DNA from: Bin103 sp002238925
Lineage (GTDB): Bacteria; Spirochaetota; Spirochaetia; SZUA-6; Bin103
Direction of reading: 5' to 3'
Assembly: GCA_965208065.1 (NCBI GenBank)
Contig: OZ242313.1
Location: forward strand, 2,356,001 to 2,420,000
Length of the DNA: 64,000 nucleotides
Of this stretch, positions 17,315 to 25,794 are shown piece by piece (position 1 is the first letter of the stretch; each line of letters begins with the position of its first letter). A program made the position numbers and the translations under genes. Under the pieces are notes generated by a model, which was given only the letters and a program-made list of their open reading frames with translations, was not told the origin of the DNA and made no database searches.

Positions 17315-18055
17315 TCAACATGCCGGGTTCATATCAAGGTAGGACTCTCCGCGCAGCAGCGGTGCCGACGTGCTGCAGTCCAGGCGGCCCGACAGGTCGA
17401 CATCCGTGGAGAAGCCGCGCCCGATCAGCTCCTGGCCGGAGGCGCACGCCGCGAGGATGCGCCTGAGGTCGCCGCGGGCGCTCTCGAAGACCGCCTCGGC
17501 GGTGCGCGCTTCCGGCGACTTGCTGCCGCCAAGATGGCTGATGATCGCGCCGGCGCCGATCAGGTCTTCCACGGCGGGTCTGAGGCTGCCGTCCGGCCAG
17601 CGCTCGCCGCACGCGATAACCGACACCGTGCGCCCGATGCGGCCCGCGTATGCCGCGACCGAGCGGCTGTTGCGCAGGCAGCCGGCCAGGGTGGGGGCCG
17701 CACCGGTGGCGACGGACAGGGTGGACCCGTTGGGGGAGGGCAGCACCAGGCGGGTTCGCGCCGGAATGTCGAGCAGGCCGGCGGGTGACAGGGAGTAGCC
17801 GCCCCCGGCAGCGCCGCGGGGTCCGGCGAGCAGCGCGTTGCGCGCGCGGGCGTAGTCGCCGGCGGCATCGCCATGGGCGGCGTACGGGAACACCGCGGCG
17901 CCGTTGGCGGCGGCGATGTCGACGCAGGTGGTAAACGACAACACGTCGACGATCACGATCACGTCACTGATCGGCGCCAGGGTCTGTACGCCGTGCAGGC
18001 CCCACTCGCAGCGAATGTCGAATTGGCTCTGGTTCAGATGATCAGTGCCATGCAC
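17315..18055 (-). CDS. ComB-like 2-phosphosulfolactate phosphatase family protein
   Basis: 246 residues from a GTG. The family signature VIVDVLSFTTCVDIA near residue 35 and LPSPNGSTLS near 110 match ComB, the Mg-dependent phosphatase that releases sulfolactate in coenzyme M synthesis. Bacterial homologues are common in organisms that do not make coenzyme M, so the true substrate is uncertain. It begins within ten bases of the FAD oxidoreductase gene's stop and so is probably cotranscribed with it. Confidence 0.8.
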   Translation of the reverse strand: MHGTDHLNQSQFDIRCEWGLHGVQTLAPISDVIVIVDVLSFTTCVDIAAANGAAVFPYAAHGDAAGDYARARNALLAGPRGAAGGGYSLSPAGLLDIPARTRLVLPSPNGSTLSVATGAAPTLAGCLRNSRSVAAYAGRIGRTVSVIACGERWPDGSLRPAVEDLIGAGAIISHLGGSKSPEARTAEAVFESARGDLRRILAACASGQELIGRGFSTDVDLSGRLDCSTSAPLLRGESYLDMNPAC

Positions 18056-18065
18056 GGGACCGGAT

Positions 18066-19376
18066 TCAGTGGTGCGTTGAAGGGGGGGGTGGCAGGTCGT
18101 CGCCGACGCCGAGGTGGGCGCCGCGCTGCTCCACGACGCGGCGTACTTCGAGGGGGTCGATGCCGGCGGCGTCGGTGTTGCCGGCCACCGCCATGGCGGC
18201 GCCGATGCCGGCGGCCTGGCCCATCATGGAGCAGGTGGTGGTGACCCGCGCCGAAGACAGGGCGAGCTGCTCGGCCGACAGGCAGCGGCCGGCCATCAGC
18301 AGGTTGCGGGCGTCGCGCGGCACCAGGCAGCGGAACGGGATCTGGTAGGGCGGTACGTACAACTCCTCCTTGGGGAGGATGTAGGTGCGCTTGTCGTCGT
18401 CCGGCTTGTGGCCGTCAAGGTAGAACACGCCGCGCGCGATGGCGTCGTCGAATTCGCGCCCGGCGCGCAGGTCGTCGACGGACAGCACGTAGCGTCCGAC
18501 GATGCGGTAGCCCTCGCGGATGCCGATAATCGGCGAGCAGTGGTCGAAACGCCAGTCCTTGCCTTCCACCGCCTGGAAGTAGGACAGCACTTCCAGCATG
18601 CGGCGGCGCGCCGCGATCTCGGCGGCAGTCAAACTCTCGGTGTCGGTGGAGTCGAACATCGGCACCTTGAGCTTGATCGCCCGGCCGCGCGGGCCGTTGG
18701 GCCAGTTGGGGCTGGTCATCGGCAGGTCCTCGCGGGCACGGACCGGATCGAACCAGCCTTCCGGAAGCTGATCGGCTACCGGCTCGCCCATCTCGCGCAC
18801 GAAGAACATCAGGCTCATCGGAAGCTGAAGCTGATCCTCGGCACGGCCCTTCTCCACGGCGTAGCCGGCCGCCTTGGCCACCAGCCCGTCGCCGGTACAG
18901 TCAATGAACTGGCGGGCGCGCAGCGCCTCCGGCCCCGACGCGCCGGCCACGATCGCCTCGGCGAGCCGTCCGCCGCGCTCGATCACGTCGACGAAGCGCG
19001 TATGCAGCAGCAGCTTCACCCCGCGCTTCAGCAACACCTCCTGCAGGATCACCGCGAGGATCTCGTGATCGAGCACGCGCGACTGGCAGCCGCCATAGGC
19101 GAACGGCTGGTATGGCACGATGGCGTCGAACTGTTCCAGGTGGCGGAGAATCTCGTCGAACACCTCGCCCTGGCCGGCGGTCTCGCCGCAGAAGTTGGCC
19201 ACGCCGCCCACGGTCATGTTGCCGCCGGTCACGCCGAATCGCTCCACCAGCACCACCGACGCACCGCTGCGGGCAGCCGCCGCGGCCGCGCTCACGCCCG
19301 CGATGCCGCCCCCGATTACCGCCACGTCCGCCTCGTACCGCACCGGAACGCTGCGCTGCCAGGTTACCTGCTGCAC
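18066..19376 (-). CDS. FAD-dependent oxidoreductase (FAD_oxidored/PF12831-like)
   Basis: 436 residues from a GTG. The dinucleotide-binding fold is DVAVIGGGIAGVSAAAAAAR near residues 18-37, ending VVLVER; GGNMTVGGVANFCG is the conserved second motif. FIDCTGDGLVA near 170 and RNLLMAGRCLSAE then a C-terminal TTCSMMGQAAG are also typical. Proteins of this family oxidise or dehydrate sugars and related compounds; substrate unknown. It is upstream of and likely cotranscribed with the ComB-like gene, and is divergent from the hydroxyacid dehydrogenase at 19609 across a 232-base gap. The last residues are a run of prolines followed by STHH, an odd low-complexity tail. Confidence 0.85.
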   Translation of the reverse strand: MQQVTWQRSVPVRYEADVAVIGGGIAGVSAAAAAARSGASVVLVERFGVTGGNMTVGGVANFCGETAGQGEVFDEILRHLEQFDAIVPYQPFAYGGCQSRVLDHEILAVILQEVLLKRGVKLLLHTRFVDVIERGGRLAEAIVAGASGPEALRARQFIDCTGDGLVAKAAGYAVEKGRAEDQLQLPMSLMFFVREMGEPVADQLPEGWFDPVRAREDLPMTSPNWPNGPRGRAIKLKVPMFDSTDTESLTAAEIAARRRMLEVLSYFQAVEGKDWRFDHCSPIIGIREGYRIVGRYVLSVDDLRAGREFDDAIARGVFYLDGHKPDDDKRTYILPKEELYVPPYQIPFRCLVPRDARNLLMAGRCLSAEQLALSSARVTTTCSMMGQAAGIGAAMAVAGNTDAAGIDPLEVRRVVEQRGAHLGVGDDLPPPPSTHH

Positions 19377-19608
19377 GTGCTGCCGCCCGGCCGGGCTAGT
19401 TGCGCCACCATGCGCTCATTTTCGCCGCAAACCGCGCGAAGTCAAGCCGGCTGCGGCTCGGCGGAGGCCTTGCGGGACCCGGCGGCGCGGTGTCCCCGGC
19501 CGCGCCAGCCGCCCGCGGCCACCGCAGCCCGCCAGCCCGCAGCGCGTCCACCCGCCGCGTGCGATGTCCGAGCCGGTGGGGATCACCTATACTGCCGTCC
19601 GACGAAAC

Positions 19609-20619
19609 ATGGGAAACAAGAAGAGAGTGATCCTCGACATCGCGTTCCGGCGCCTCGACGAGGTGTTTCATCCCGACGATCTGCAGCACCTGCACGAGAT
19701 CGCCGACGTGGTGTGGGGGCGCGACGAGCCGATGCCGGAGGCGGAATTCGAGGCAGCCAAGGGCGACGCCTTCGCCATCGTCACCGGCCGGTGGCGGCAC
19801 GGCGACGTGGCCGAGATGCCGAAGCTGCGGGCGATCCTGGAGATGGCCGGGCGCCATCCGAGCTCCGAGGTGCTCGATTACCGTACCTGCTTCGCGCGCA
19901 ACATCCGCGTGCTCAGCGTGGCGCCGGCATTCGGGCCGATGGTGGCGGAGGCGGCGCTGGCCATGGCGCTGGCGGCGGCGCGCGACGTGGTGTCCGGGTC
20001 GGCGGCGTTCCAGACCGGCACCGAGCAGTATCAGCACCGCGGCAACGAGCGCAGCTTCACGCTGTACGACGAGACCGTGGGGCTGATCGGCTGTGGCAGC
20101 CTGGCGCGCAACCTGATGCCGCTGCTCGCTCCGTTCCGTTGCAAGCTGCTCGGCTTCGACCCGTGGATTTCCGATCGCTACCTGACCCGCATGGGCGTGC
20201 AGCCGGCGGCGATCGAGGCCCTCCTGGAGCAGTCCAGGGTGATCTTTGTGCTGGCCATTCCCTCCCGGGAGAACCGTGCCCTGCTCGACCGCTCACGCCT
20301 GGAGCTGATCCGGCCCAACGCGGTGCTGGCGCTGATGAGCCGCGCGCACGTGGTCGATTTCGACGCTCTGACCGAGTTGCTGTACGCGGGCCGCTTCAAG
20401 GCCGCCATCGACGTGTTCCCGCAAGAGCCGGTGCCGGCGGACCATCCGATCCGCCACGCACCGGGGGCGGTGCTGGCCGCCCACCGCGCCGGGACGGTGC
20501 GCGAGGACATGTGGGAGCTGGGCCGCATCGCCGTGAACGACCTGGAGGCGCTGTTGCAGGGGCTGCCGCCGCGCGAAATGCAGCCCGCCGACCCGGACAT
20601 CGTGTTCCGTTTGCGGTAG
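19609..20619 (+). CDS. D-isomer 2-hydroxyacid dehydrogenase
   Basis: 336 residues. NAD-binding motif VGLIGCGSLARNLMPLLAPF (GxGxxA-type) near residue 150; the catalytic triad is suggested by Arg in MSRAHVVD, Glu in FPQEPVP and His in LAAHRAGT. These enzymes interconvert 2-keto and D-2-hydroxy acids with NAD(P)H. ATG 19609 is selected because a TATACT hexamer lies about 15 bases ahead, which could be a -10 box; an in-frame ATG at 19564 is possible. The next gene follows ten bases later. Confidence 0.85.
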   Translation: MGNKKRVILDIAFRRLDEVFHPDDLQHLHEIADVVWGRDEPMPEAEFEAAKGDAFAIVTGRWRHGDVAEMPKLRAILEMAGRHPSSEVLDYRTCFARNIRVLSVAPAFGPMVAEAALAMALAAARDVVSGSAAFQTGTEQYQHRGNERSFTLYDETVGLIGCGSLARNLMPLLAPFRCKLLGFDPWISDRYLTRMGVQPAAIEALLEQSRVIFVLAIPSRENRALLDRSRLELIRPNAVLALMSRAHVVDFDALTELLYAGRFKAAIDVFPQEPVPADHPIRHAPGAVLAAHRAGTVREDMWELGRIAVNDLEALLQGLPPREMQPADPDIVFRLR

Positions 20620-20629
20620 CGGAGAGGGT

Positions 20630-21952
20630 GTGGCTCGAATCCGCGCTGCGCAGGAGGCCGGCGTGATTCACCGGCGCGGGCGCCGGTGGTGGGCCGTGGC
20701 CGCCTTGGGGATGCTGCTGGTGGCCGGTGCGACTGCACTTGCTGATGACACGCGCATGCCGGGAGATGGGCCGCGGGTCGAGTGGGTGTACGGATACGGC
20801 GGTTGGTACACGGAGGAACATCCGCACGCGGCGATCGAGGCCGCCGACGGCGGCTTCGTGGTGGTCGGCGAATCCACCGGCGCAACCCGCAGCCGCATCT
20901 TCGTGGTGCGCACCGACGCGCGCGGGCGCGAGCTGTTCGCCCGCTCGTATGGCGAGGGCCGCTACAACCTCGGCAACTTCCTCCTGCAGGAGGCCGACGG
21001 CGGTTTCCTGGTCGCCGGCTCCTGGGACGCCGGATCCGATGCCGTGCAGGAGGACCGCGTGCTGCTGCGCCTCGCGCCCGACGGCGAAGTGCGCGCCATG
21101 CGCACCTACCCCGCGCCGCGCCGGGACGCGATCGAGGGCATTACCGTGAACGCCGACGGGAGCATGATCGCGGTCGGCTACCGCGACGCCGCGCAGGACG
21201 AACTGAACTCGTTCATCGTGGACACCGGGCGCGCGTTCGTGATGAAGCTGACTGGCGATCTCGACGTCGTCTGGGAGCGCGGCCTCCCCGGCGCGATGTT
21301 CCAGGCGTTCCGGGTGCAGCCGCGCACCGATGCGCCGGGCTGGGCGGTGTTCGGCGCCTGCATCGGCAGCGGCGAGCAGACCAGGTTCTGCCTCAGCTTC
21401 ACCGACGAGGAGGGCAATGCCGCCGCCCCGGTCATCTACGGCACGCGCAACTCACACCCGTATGACTTCGATGCCGCGAACGGCGGCGGCTTTATCCTTA
21501 CCGGGCACGTGTCGATGTGCCCTGACGGCTGTTGGGACGGGTTGCTGGTGCGGGTCGACGCCACCGGCCGCGAGCTGTGGAGCGTGTCGTTCGGCGAGCC
21601 CAACGGCGGCACCCCGGAGCGCATGTTCGAGGAGTGCTACGGCGTGCGCAGCGTACCGGGCGGCGGCTACGTGACCGCCTGCGGCAGCGGCGTGGAACCG
21701 GACAACGAGGCACACCCCGACGATCCCCTCAACCCCTGGCGCGCCTACGTGGTACGCGTCACCGAGACCGGAACCATCCAGTGGCAGGCCAGCTACGGCT
21801 CCCCGCACACCAACAACGCCGCCGAATTCGTGCTGCCCACGCGCGACGGCGGCTACGCGGTATTCGCCGACTCCGATGAGCACGGCGCCGGCGAAGGCGC
21901 CAACATCGCCATCTACAAGTTGGCCGGCGACCCCGGCGACCCGCCGCGCTGA
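20630..21952 (+). CDS. Secreted beta-propeller repeat protein of unknown function
   Basis: 440 residues from a GTG with GGAG ahead. Arg-rich start then AVAALGMLLVAGATALADD is a signal peptide with an Ala-x-Ala-like site. The mature part holds six or seven repeats of the pattern DGGFVV.GES.......I.V...D..G, as in bacterial delta-60/Kelch-like propellers, with conserved WSVSFGE and WQASYGS blade ends. Probably periplasmic or extracellular; role unknown. It could bind sugar or protein ligands. It is cotranscribed with the hydroxyacid dehydrogenase and precedes the ADP-ribosylglycohydrolase by 35 bases. Confidence 0.75.
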   Translation: MARIRAAQEAGVIHRRGRRWWAVAALGMLLVAGATALADDTRMPGDGPRVEWVYGYGGWYTEEHPHAAIEAADGGFVVVGESTGATRSRIFVVRTDARGRELFARSYGEGRYNLGNFLLQEADGGFLVAGSWDAGSDAVQEDRVLLRLAPDGEVRAMRTYPAPRRDAIEGITVNADGSMIAVGYRDAAQDELNSFIVDTGRAFVMKLTGDLDVVWERGLPGAMFQAFRVQPRTDAPGWAVFGACIGSGEQTRFCLSFTDEEGNAAAPVIYGTRNSHPYDFDAANGGGFILTGHVSMCPDGCWDGLLVRVDATGRELWSVSFGEPNGGTPERMFEECYGVRSVPGGGYVTACGSGVEPDNEAHPDDPLNPWRAYVVRVTETGTIQWQASYGSPHTNNAAEFVLPTRDGGYAVFADSDEHGAGEGANIAIYKLAGDPGDPPR

Positions 21953-21987
21953 CGCCAGCGGCCAAGCCGGCGTGCTAAAGTAGGGGA

Positions 21988-23010
21988 ATGGCAGACATTG
22001 AGAGAAGCCGCCTGTACGACAAGTGCCTGGGAGCGCTGGTCGGCGGAGTGATCGGGGACGCGCTCGGGGCGCCGACCGAGGGCAAAAGCCCGGCCGAGAT
22101 CGACAGCCGGTTCGGCTGGGTGGACGACTTCGAATCGGGCGGTACCGACGACACCGTGCTGCGCGACATCCTGGCCCGGACGCTGATCCGCACCTCCGGC
22201 TACGCCACCATCGACGACTGGGCCGACGACTGGCTGGCGGGGTGGGACGAGATCTTCGGCCCCAAGCAGAACCGCTTCTTCCTGTCCGTGCTGCACACGG
22301 CGCGCCGGTTGCGCGTGCAGGGCGAACCGCGGCAGGCCGCCCTCGGCAACATTCCGTGCTCCAGCTCCGCCATGTGCATCGCCCCGGTCGGGCTGGTGAA
22401 CGCCTGCAACCCGGCGCAGGCGGCCGCCCAGGCCACCCACCTCGCCTCGCTGATCAACGTCCAGGACGCCGGCTTCTGCCAGGACGGCGCCGCCATCGTC
22501 GCCGCTGCCGTGGCTGCCGCCTGCCGCCCCGACGCCACCGTGGAATCGATCGTGCAGCAGGCGCTCACTCCTGTCCCCGCTACCAGTGGCGCGCGCATGC
22601 TCGCCGGCGTGCAACAGGCGCTCGACGCCGCCCGCGGGCGCGACTACGCCGCCTTTCGCATCTATGTGCACGAGCACCGGGATCGTTTCTTCCAACCGCG
22701 CAAGGCCAACTCCCTGGAAACCGTACCGCTGACCCTGGCGCTGTTCTCGCTGGCCGGCGGCGACGTGGAACGGTGCGTGACCTACGCCGCGAACTTGGGC
22801 GGCGACACCGACACCATGGCGGCCATGGCCGGCGCGATCGCCGGCGCCTTCGGCGGCGTGGGCGCCATCCGGCCCGACTGGCTGGACAAGGTGAAGCGCA
22901 ACGCTGACCAGGACCAGGAGGAACTGGCCCGCGGACTGGCGGCCGCCGCCGTCACCAAGCTGACCCGCGAACGCGCCTCCGGCGCCGCCCTGGCCGCCCT
23001 GCTGTCCTGA
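21988..23010 (+). CDS. ADP-ribosylglycohydrolase (ARH) family protein
   Basis: 340 residues. Both metal-binding signatures of the ARH/DraG fold are visible: GGTDDTVLRD with TDDT at 53-56, and NLGGDTDTMAAMAG near residue 270. The start KCLGALVGGVIGDALGAP is also typical. The enzyme removes ADP-ribose from proteins or hydrolyses related nucleosides; some members act on other ribosides, so the substrate is not certain. No ADP-ribosyltransferase gene was seen in the window. It is convergent with topA, only 24 bases away, with no clear terminator between them. Confidence 0.88.
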   Translation: MADIERSRLYDKCLGALVGGVIGDALGAPTEGKSPAEIDSRFGWVDDFESGGTDDTVLRDILARTLIRTSGYATIDDWADDWLAGWDEIFGPKQNRFFLSVLHTARRLRVQGEPRQAALGNIPCSSSAMCIAPVGLVNACNPAQAAAQATHLASLINVQDAGFCQDGAAIVAAAVAAACRPDATVESIVQQALTPVPATSGARMLAGVQQALDAARGRDYAAFRIYVHEHRDRFFQPRKANSLETVPLTLALFSLAGGDVERCVTYAANLGGDTDTMAAMAGAIAGAFGGVGAIRPDWLDKVKRNADQDQEELARGLAAAAVTKLTRERASGAALAALLS

Positions 23011-23034
23011 ACGGCAATGCTCTCGGTTGCTGGG

Positions 23035-25761
23035 TTACTTGGGGGTGGAGCGGCGGCGGGTTGGGGTGGCACGCTTGGTAGTGCCGGAGCGCTTGGCTGT
23101 GGTGCGGCGCTTGGGGGCGGGGCCGCGCTCGCGGCGCAGCACGAGGAGTTCGGCGGCGCGTTCGGGGGTAATGGTTTCCACCGAGTCGCCGGTGCGCAGT
23201 GAGGCGTTGGTTTCGCCGTCGGTGACGTAGGGGCCGAAGCGGCCCTCCTTGATCACCATCGGCTGGTCGGTGGCGGGATCGTTGCCGAGTTCCTTCAGCG
23301 GGCCCTTGGCCGCCTGCGAGCGCCGCCGTTTGGGCTGGGCGAGAATCCGCTCGCACTCGTCGAGCGTGATGGTGAACAGCAGGTCCTCCGACTCCAGGGT
23401 GCGGTTGTCGTTGCCCTTCTTGATGTAGGGGCCGTAGCGGCCGTTCTGGACGGTCACCGCGATGCCATCGGCTGCCGTGCCTACTTCGCGCGGTAGAGAC
23501 AGCACCTTCAACGCGTCGTCCAGAGTCACGGTCTCCAGGCTCATGCTGGCCAGCAGCGACGCCGTCTTGGGTTTCGTCTTGGCCGCACTGTCCGCCTCGC
23601 CCACCTGGACGTAAGGACCAAAGCGGCCCGCGCGGGCAATCACCGGCAGGCCGCTGTCCGGTTCGGCGCCCAGGACCCGGTCTTCGCTGGGTGCCTGGAT
23701 CAGCTCCAGCGCACGTTGCAGGGTCAACTCGTCCGGAGCGACCTCGTCCGGGACATTGGCGCGCGCCTCGCCGCGTTGCAGATAGGTGCCGTAGCGGCCA
23801 ACCCGAACCACGATACCGTCGCCGTCGTCACCGGCGTCACTGCCGCCGATCACCACCGAGTTGACGGCGCGGGCATCGATTTCGCCGAGCCGGTCCGACA
23901 CCATCGCTTTCAGGCCCGGGTCGCCGTTGCCGTCGGCGCCGAAGTAGAAGCGGCTCAGCCATGGTTCCACCTGTTCGTCGCCGATGGCGATGTTGTCGAG
24001 CTCGTCCTCCATGCGCGCCGTGAAGGCGTAGTCGACCAGGTCGGAAAAGTGCCGTTCAAGCAGGTTGACTACCGAGAACGCGGTGAAGGTCGGGACCAGG
24101 GCGGTGCCCTTCTTCCACACGTAACCGCGATCCTGGATGGTGGTCATGATGGTGGCGTAAGTGGACGGGCGGCCGACGCCCAGGGTCTCCATCTGCCGGA
24201 CCAGCGATGCCTCGGTAAACCGTGCCGGCGGCTGCGTGGCGTGGCCGGCGGGTTCGATGGCGCGGGCGTCGACCGCATCGCCGTCGGCAAGGGCGGGCAG
24301 CTGCCGCTCGCTGTCGCTGTCCGGCCGCTTGTCGGCCGCTCCGCGGTTGTCATCGGTGCCCTCCGAGTAGACGCGGCGGAAGCCGTAGTGGGTGATGGTG
24401 GTGCCGGCGGCGGCAAACTCGGTGTCGCGGCCGTCGCCGGCCGTGCCGCCGGCCCGCACGTGCACGGTGCTGCCCACGGTATCGGTCATCTGCGACGCCA
24501 CGGTGCGCTTCCAGATCAGGTCGTACAGCGCCGCCTCCTGGCGCGGCAGCGTGCGGCTGACCTCCTCCGGCGGGCGGAAGCGGTCACCGGCGGGGCGAAT
24601 CGCCTCGTGGGCTTCCTGGGCGTTCTTGACCCGGCTGGCGTAGCGGCGCGGCGACGCCGGCAGGTACTGGTCGCCGAAGCGCTCGCGAATGGTGTCGCGG
24701 GCGGCGCCGTGGGCGGCGTTCGACAAGGTGGTGCTGTCGGTGCGCATGTAGGTGATGAAGCCTTTCTCGTACAGCGACTGCGCGGTGCGCATCGCCACGG
24801 TCGCCGACATGCGCAGCTTGCGGCTCGCCTCCTGCTGCAGGGTGGAGGTCATGAACGGGGCGGCGGGCCGCCGCCGATAGGGCTTCTTCTCCACCGACCG
24901 CACCGTGAACGACGTGTCGGCGAGTGCGGTTATCAGGCCGCGTGCGGCGGCCTCGTCCAGGCTGACCGTGGCCTCGTTCTTGAGCCGGCCGGCACGGTCG
25001 AAGCTGGCGCCGGTGGCGACCGGCCGCCCGTCGACGGCGACCAGGGCGGCTTGGAATTCGCGCGGACCGTCCGCCGCCGCGTCGCCCTCGGTGGCCGAGG
25101 TATCGGTGGCCGAGGTATCGGTAGAAAACGTCGCGGTCAGGCTCCAGTACTCGGCCGCAACGAACGCCATCCGTTCGCGTTCCCGCTCCACGACGATGCG
25201 CGTGGCGACACTCTGCACGCGCCCGGCGGACAGCCGCGGTTGAATCTTCTTCCACAGCACCGGCGACACTTCGTAACCATACAGACGGTCCAGGATGCGC
25301 CGCGCCTCCTGTGAGTTGACCAGCCGGCGGTCGACATCGCGCGGACTCTCGATGGCGGCGCGGATCGCGGGCGCGGTGATCTCGTGGAACACCATCCGCT
25401 TCACTTCCATCCGCTTGGGCGGCTTCAGCACCTCCTGCAGGTGCCAGGCGATTGCCTCGCCCTCGCGGTCTTCATCCGTCGCCAGGTAGAGCACTTCCGC
25501 CTGCGCGAGCAGCTTCTTGAGCTTGGTGATCTGCTTGCGCTTGTCGGGCGACACCACGTACAGCGGCTTGAAGCCATGCTCAACGTCGATCCCGAGACGA
25601 GCCCACGGCTTGTCCTTGTACGCTTTCGGGACATCGCCGGCATTCTGCGGCAGGTCTCGGACGTGACCGATCGATGATTCGACCGTGTATTCGGAGCCCA
25701 GGTAGCGGGCGATGGTGTTCGCCTTGGCGGGCGATTCGACAATGACTAGGGCCGCTGGCAC
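23035..25761 (-). CDS. topA: DNA topoisomerase I (type IA)
   Basis: About 908 residues from GTG 25761; a TTG at 25785 is an alternative. TOPRIM domain LVIVESPAKANTIARYLGSEY with the DxDxxG-like TDEDREGEAIAWHL; active-site Tyr338 in FITYMRTDST. The enzyme relaxes negative supercoils. The C-terminus lacks the four-Cys zinc fingers of E. coli TopA and has instead four Topo_C repeats (GRYG.Y...G at 560-850), then a Lys/Arg-rich tail KRRTTAKRSGTTKRA that may bind DNA. Residues near 215-225 contain a tandem repeat TDTSATDTSATEG from a 15-base duplication. It starts 33 bases after the recQ stop on the same strand. Confidence 0.95.
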   Translation of the reverse strand: MPAALVIVESPAKANTIARYLGSEYTVESSIGHVRDLPQNAGDVPKAYKDKPWARLGIDVEHGFKPLYVVSPDKRKQITKLKKLLAQAEVLYLATDEDREGEAIAWHLQEVLKPPKRMEVKRMVFHEITAPAIRAAIESPRDVDRRLVNSQEARRILDRLYGYEVSPVLWKKIQPRLSAGRVQSVATRIVVERERERMAFVAAEYWSLTATFSTDTSATDTSATEGDAAADGPREFQAALVAVDGRPVATGASFDRAGRLKNEATVSLDEAAARGLITALADTSFTVRSVEKKPYRRRPAAPFMTSTLQQEASRKLRMSATVAMRTAQSLYEKGFITYMRTDSTTLSNAAHGAARDTIRERFGDQYLPASPRRYASRVKNAQEAHEAIRPAGDRFRPPEEVSRTLPRQEAALYDLIWKRTVASQMTDTVGSTVHVRAGGTAGDGRDTEFAAAGTTITHYGFRRVYSEGTDDNRGAADKRPDSDSERQLPALADGDAVDARAIEPAGHATQPPARFTEASLVRQMETLGVGRPSTYATIMTTIQDRGYVWKKGTALVPTFTAFSVVNLLERHFSDLVDYAFTARMEDELDNIAIGDEQVEPWLSRFYFGADGNGDPGLKAMVSDRLGEIDARAVNSVVIGGSDAGDDGDGIVVRVGRYGTYLQRGEARANVPDEVAPDELTLQRALELIQAPSEDRVLGAEPDSGLPVIARAGRFGPYVQVGEADSAAKTKPKTASLLASMSLETVTLDDALKVLSLPREVGTAADGIAVTVQNGRYGPYIKKGNDNRTLESEDLLFTITLDECERILAQPKRRRSQAAKGPLKELGNDPATDQPMVIKEGRFGPYVTDGETNASLRTGDSVETITPERAAELLVLRRERGPAPKRRTTAKRSGTTKRATPTRRRSTPK
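25090..25119 (-). repeat. 15-bp perfect tandem repeat inside topA
   Basis: GGTGGCCGAGGTATC is present twice head to tail, adding the five residues T-D-T-S-A once more to a surface loop of topoisomerase I without breaking the frame. Confidence 0.85.
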
Positions 25762-25794
25762 GGCAAGAAAATACGACCCGCGCAACCCCGCGTG

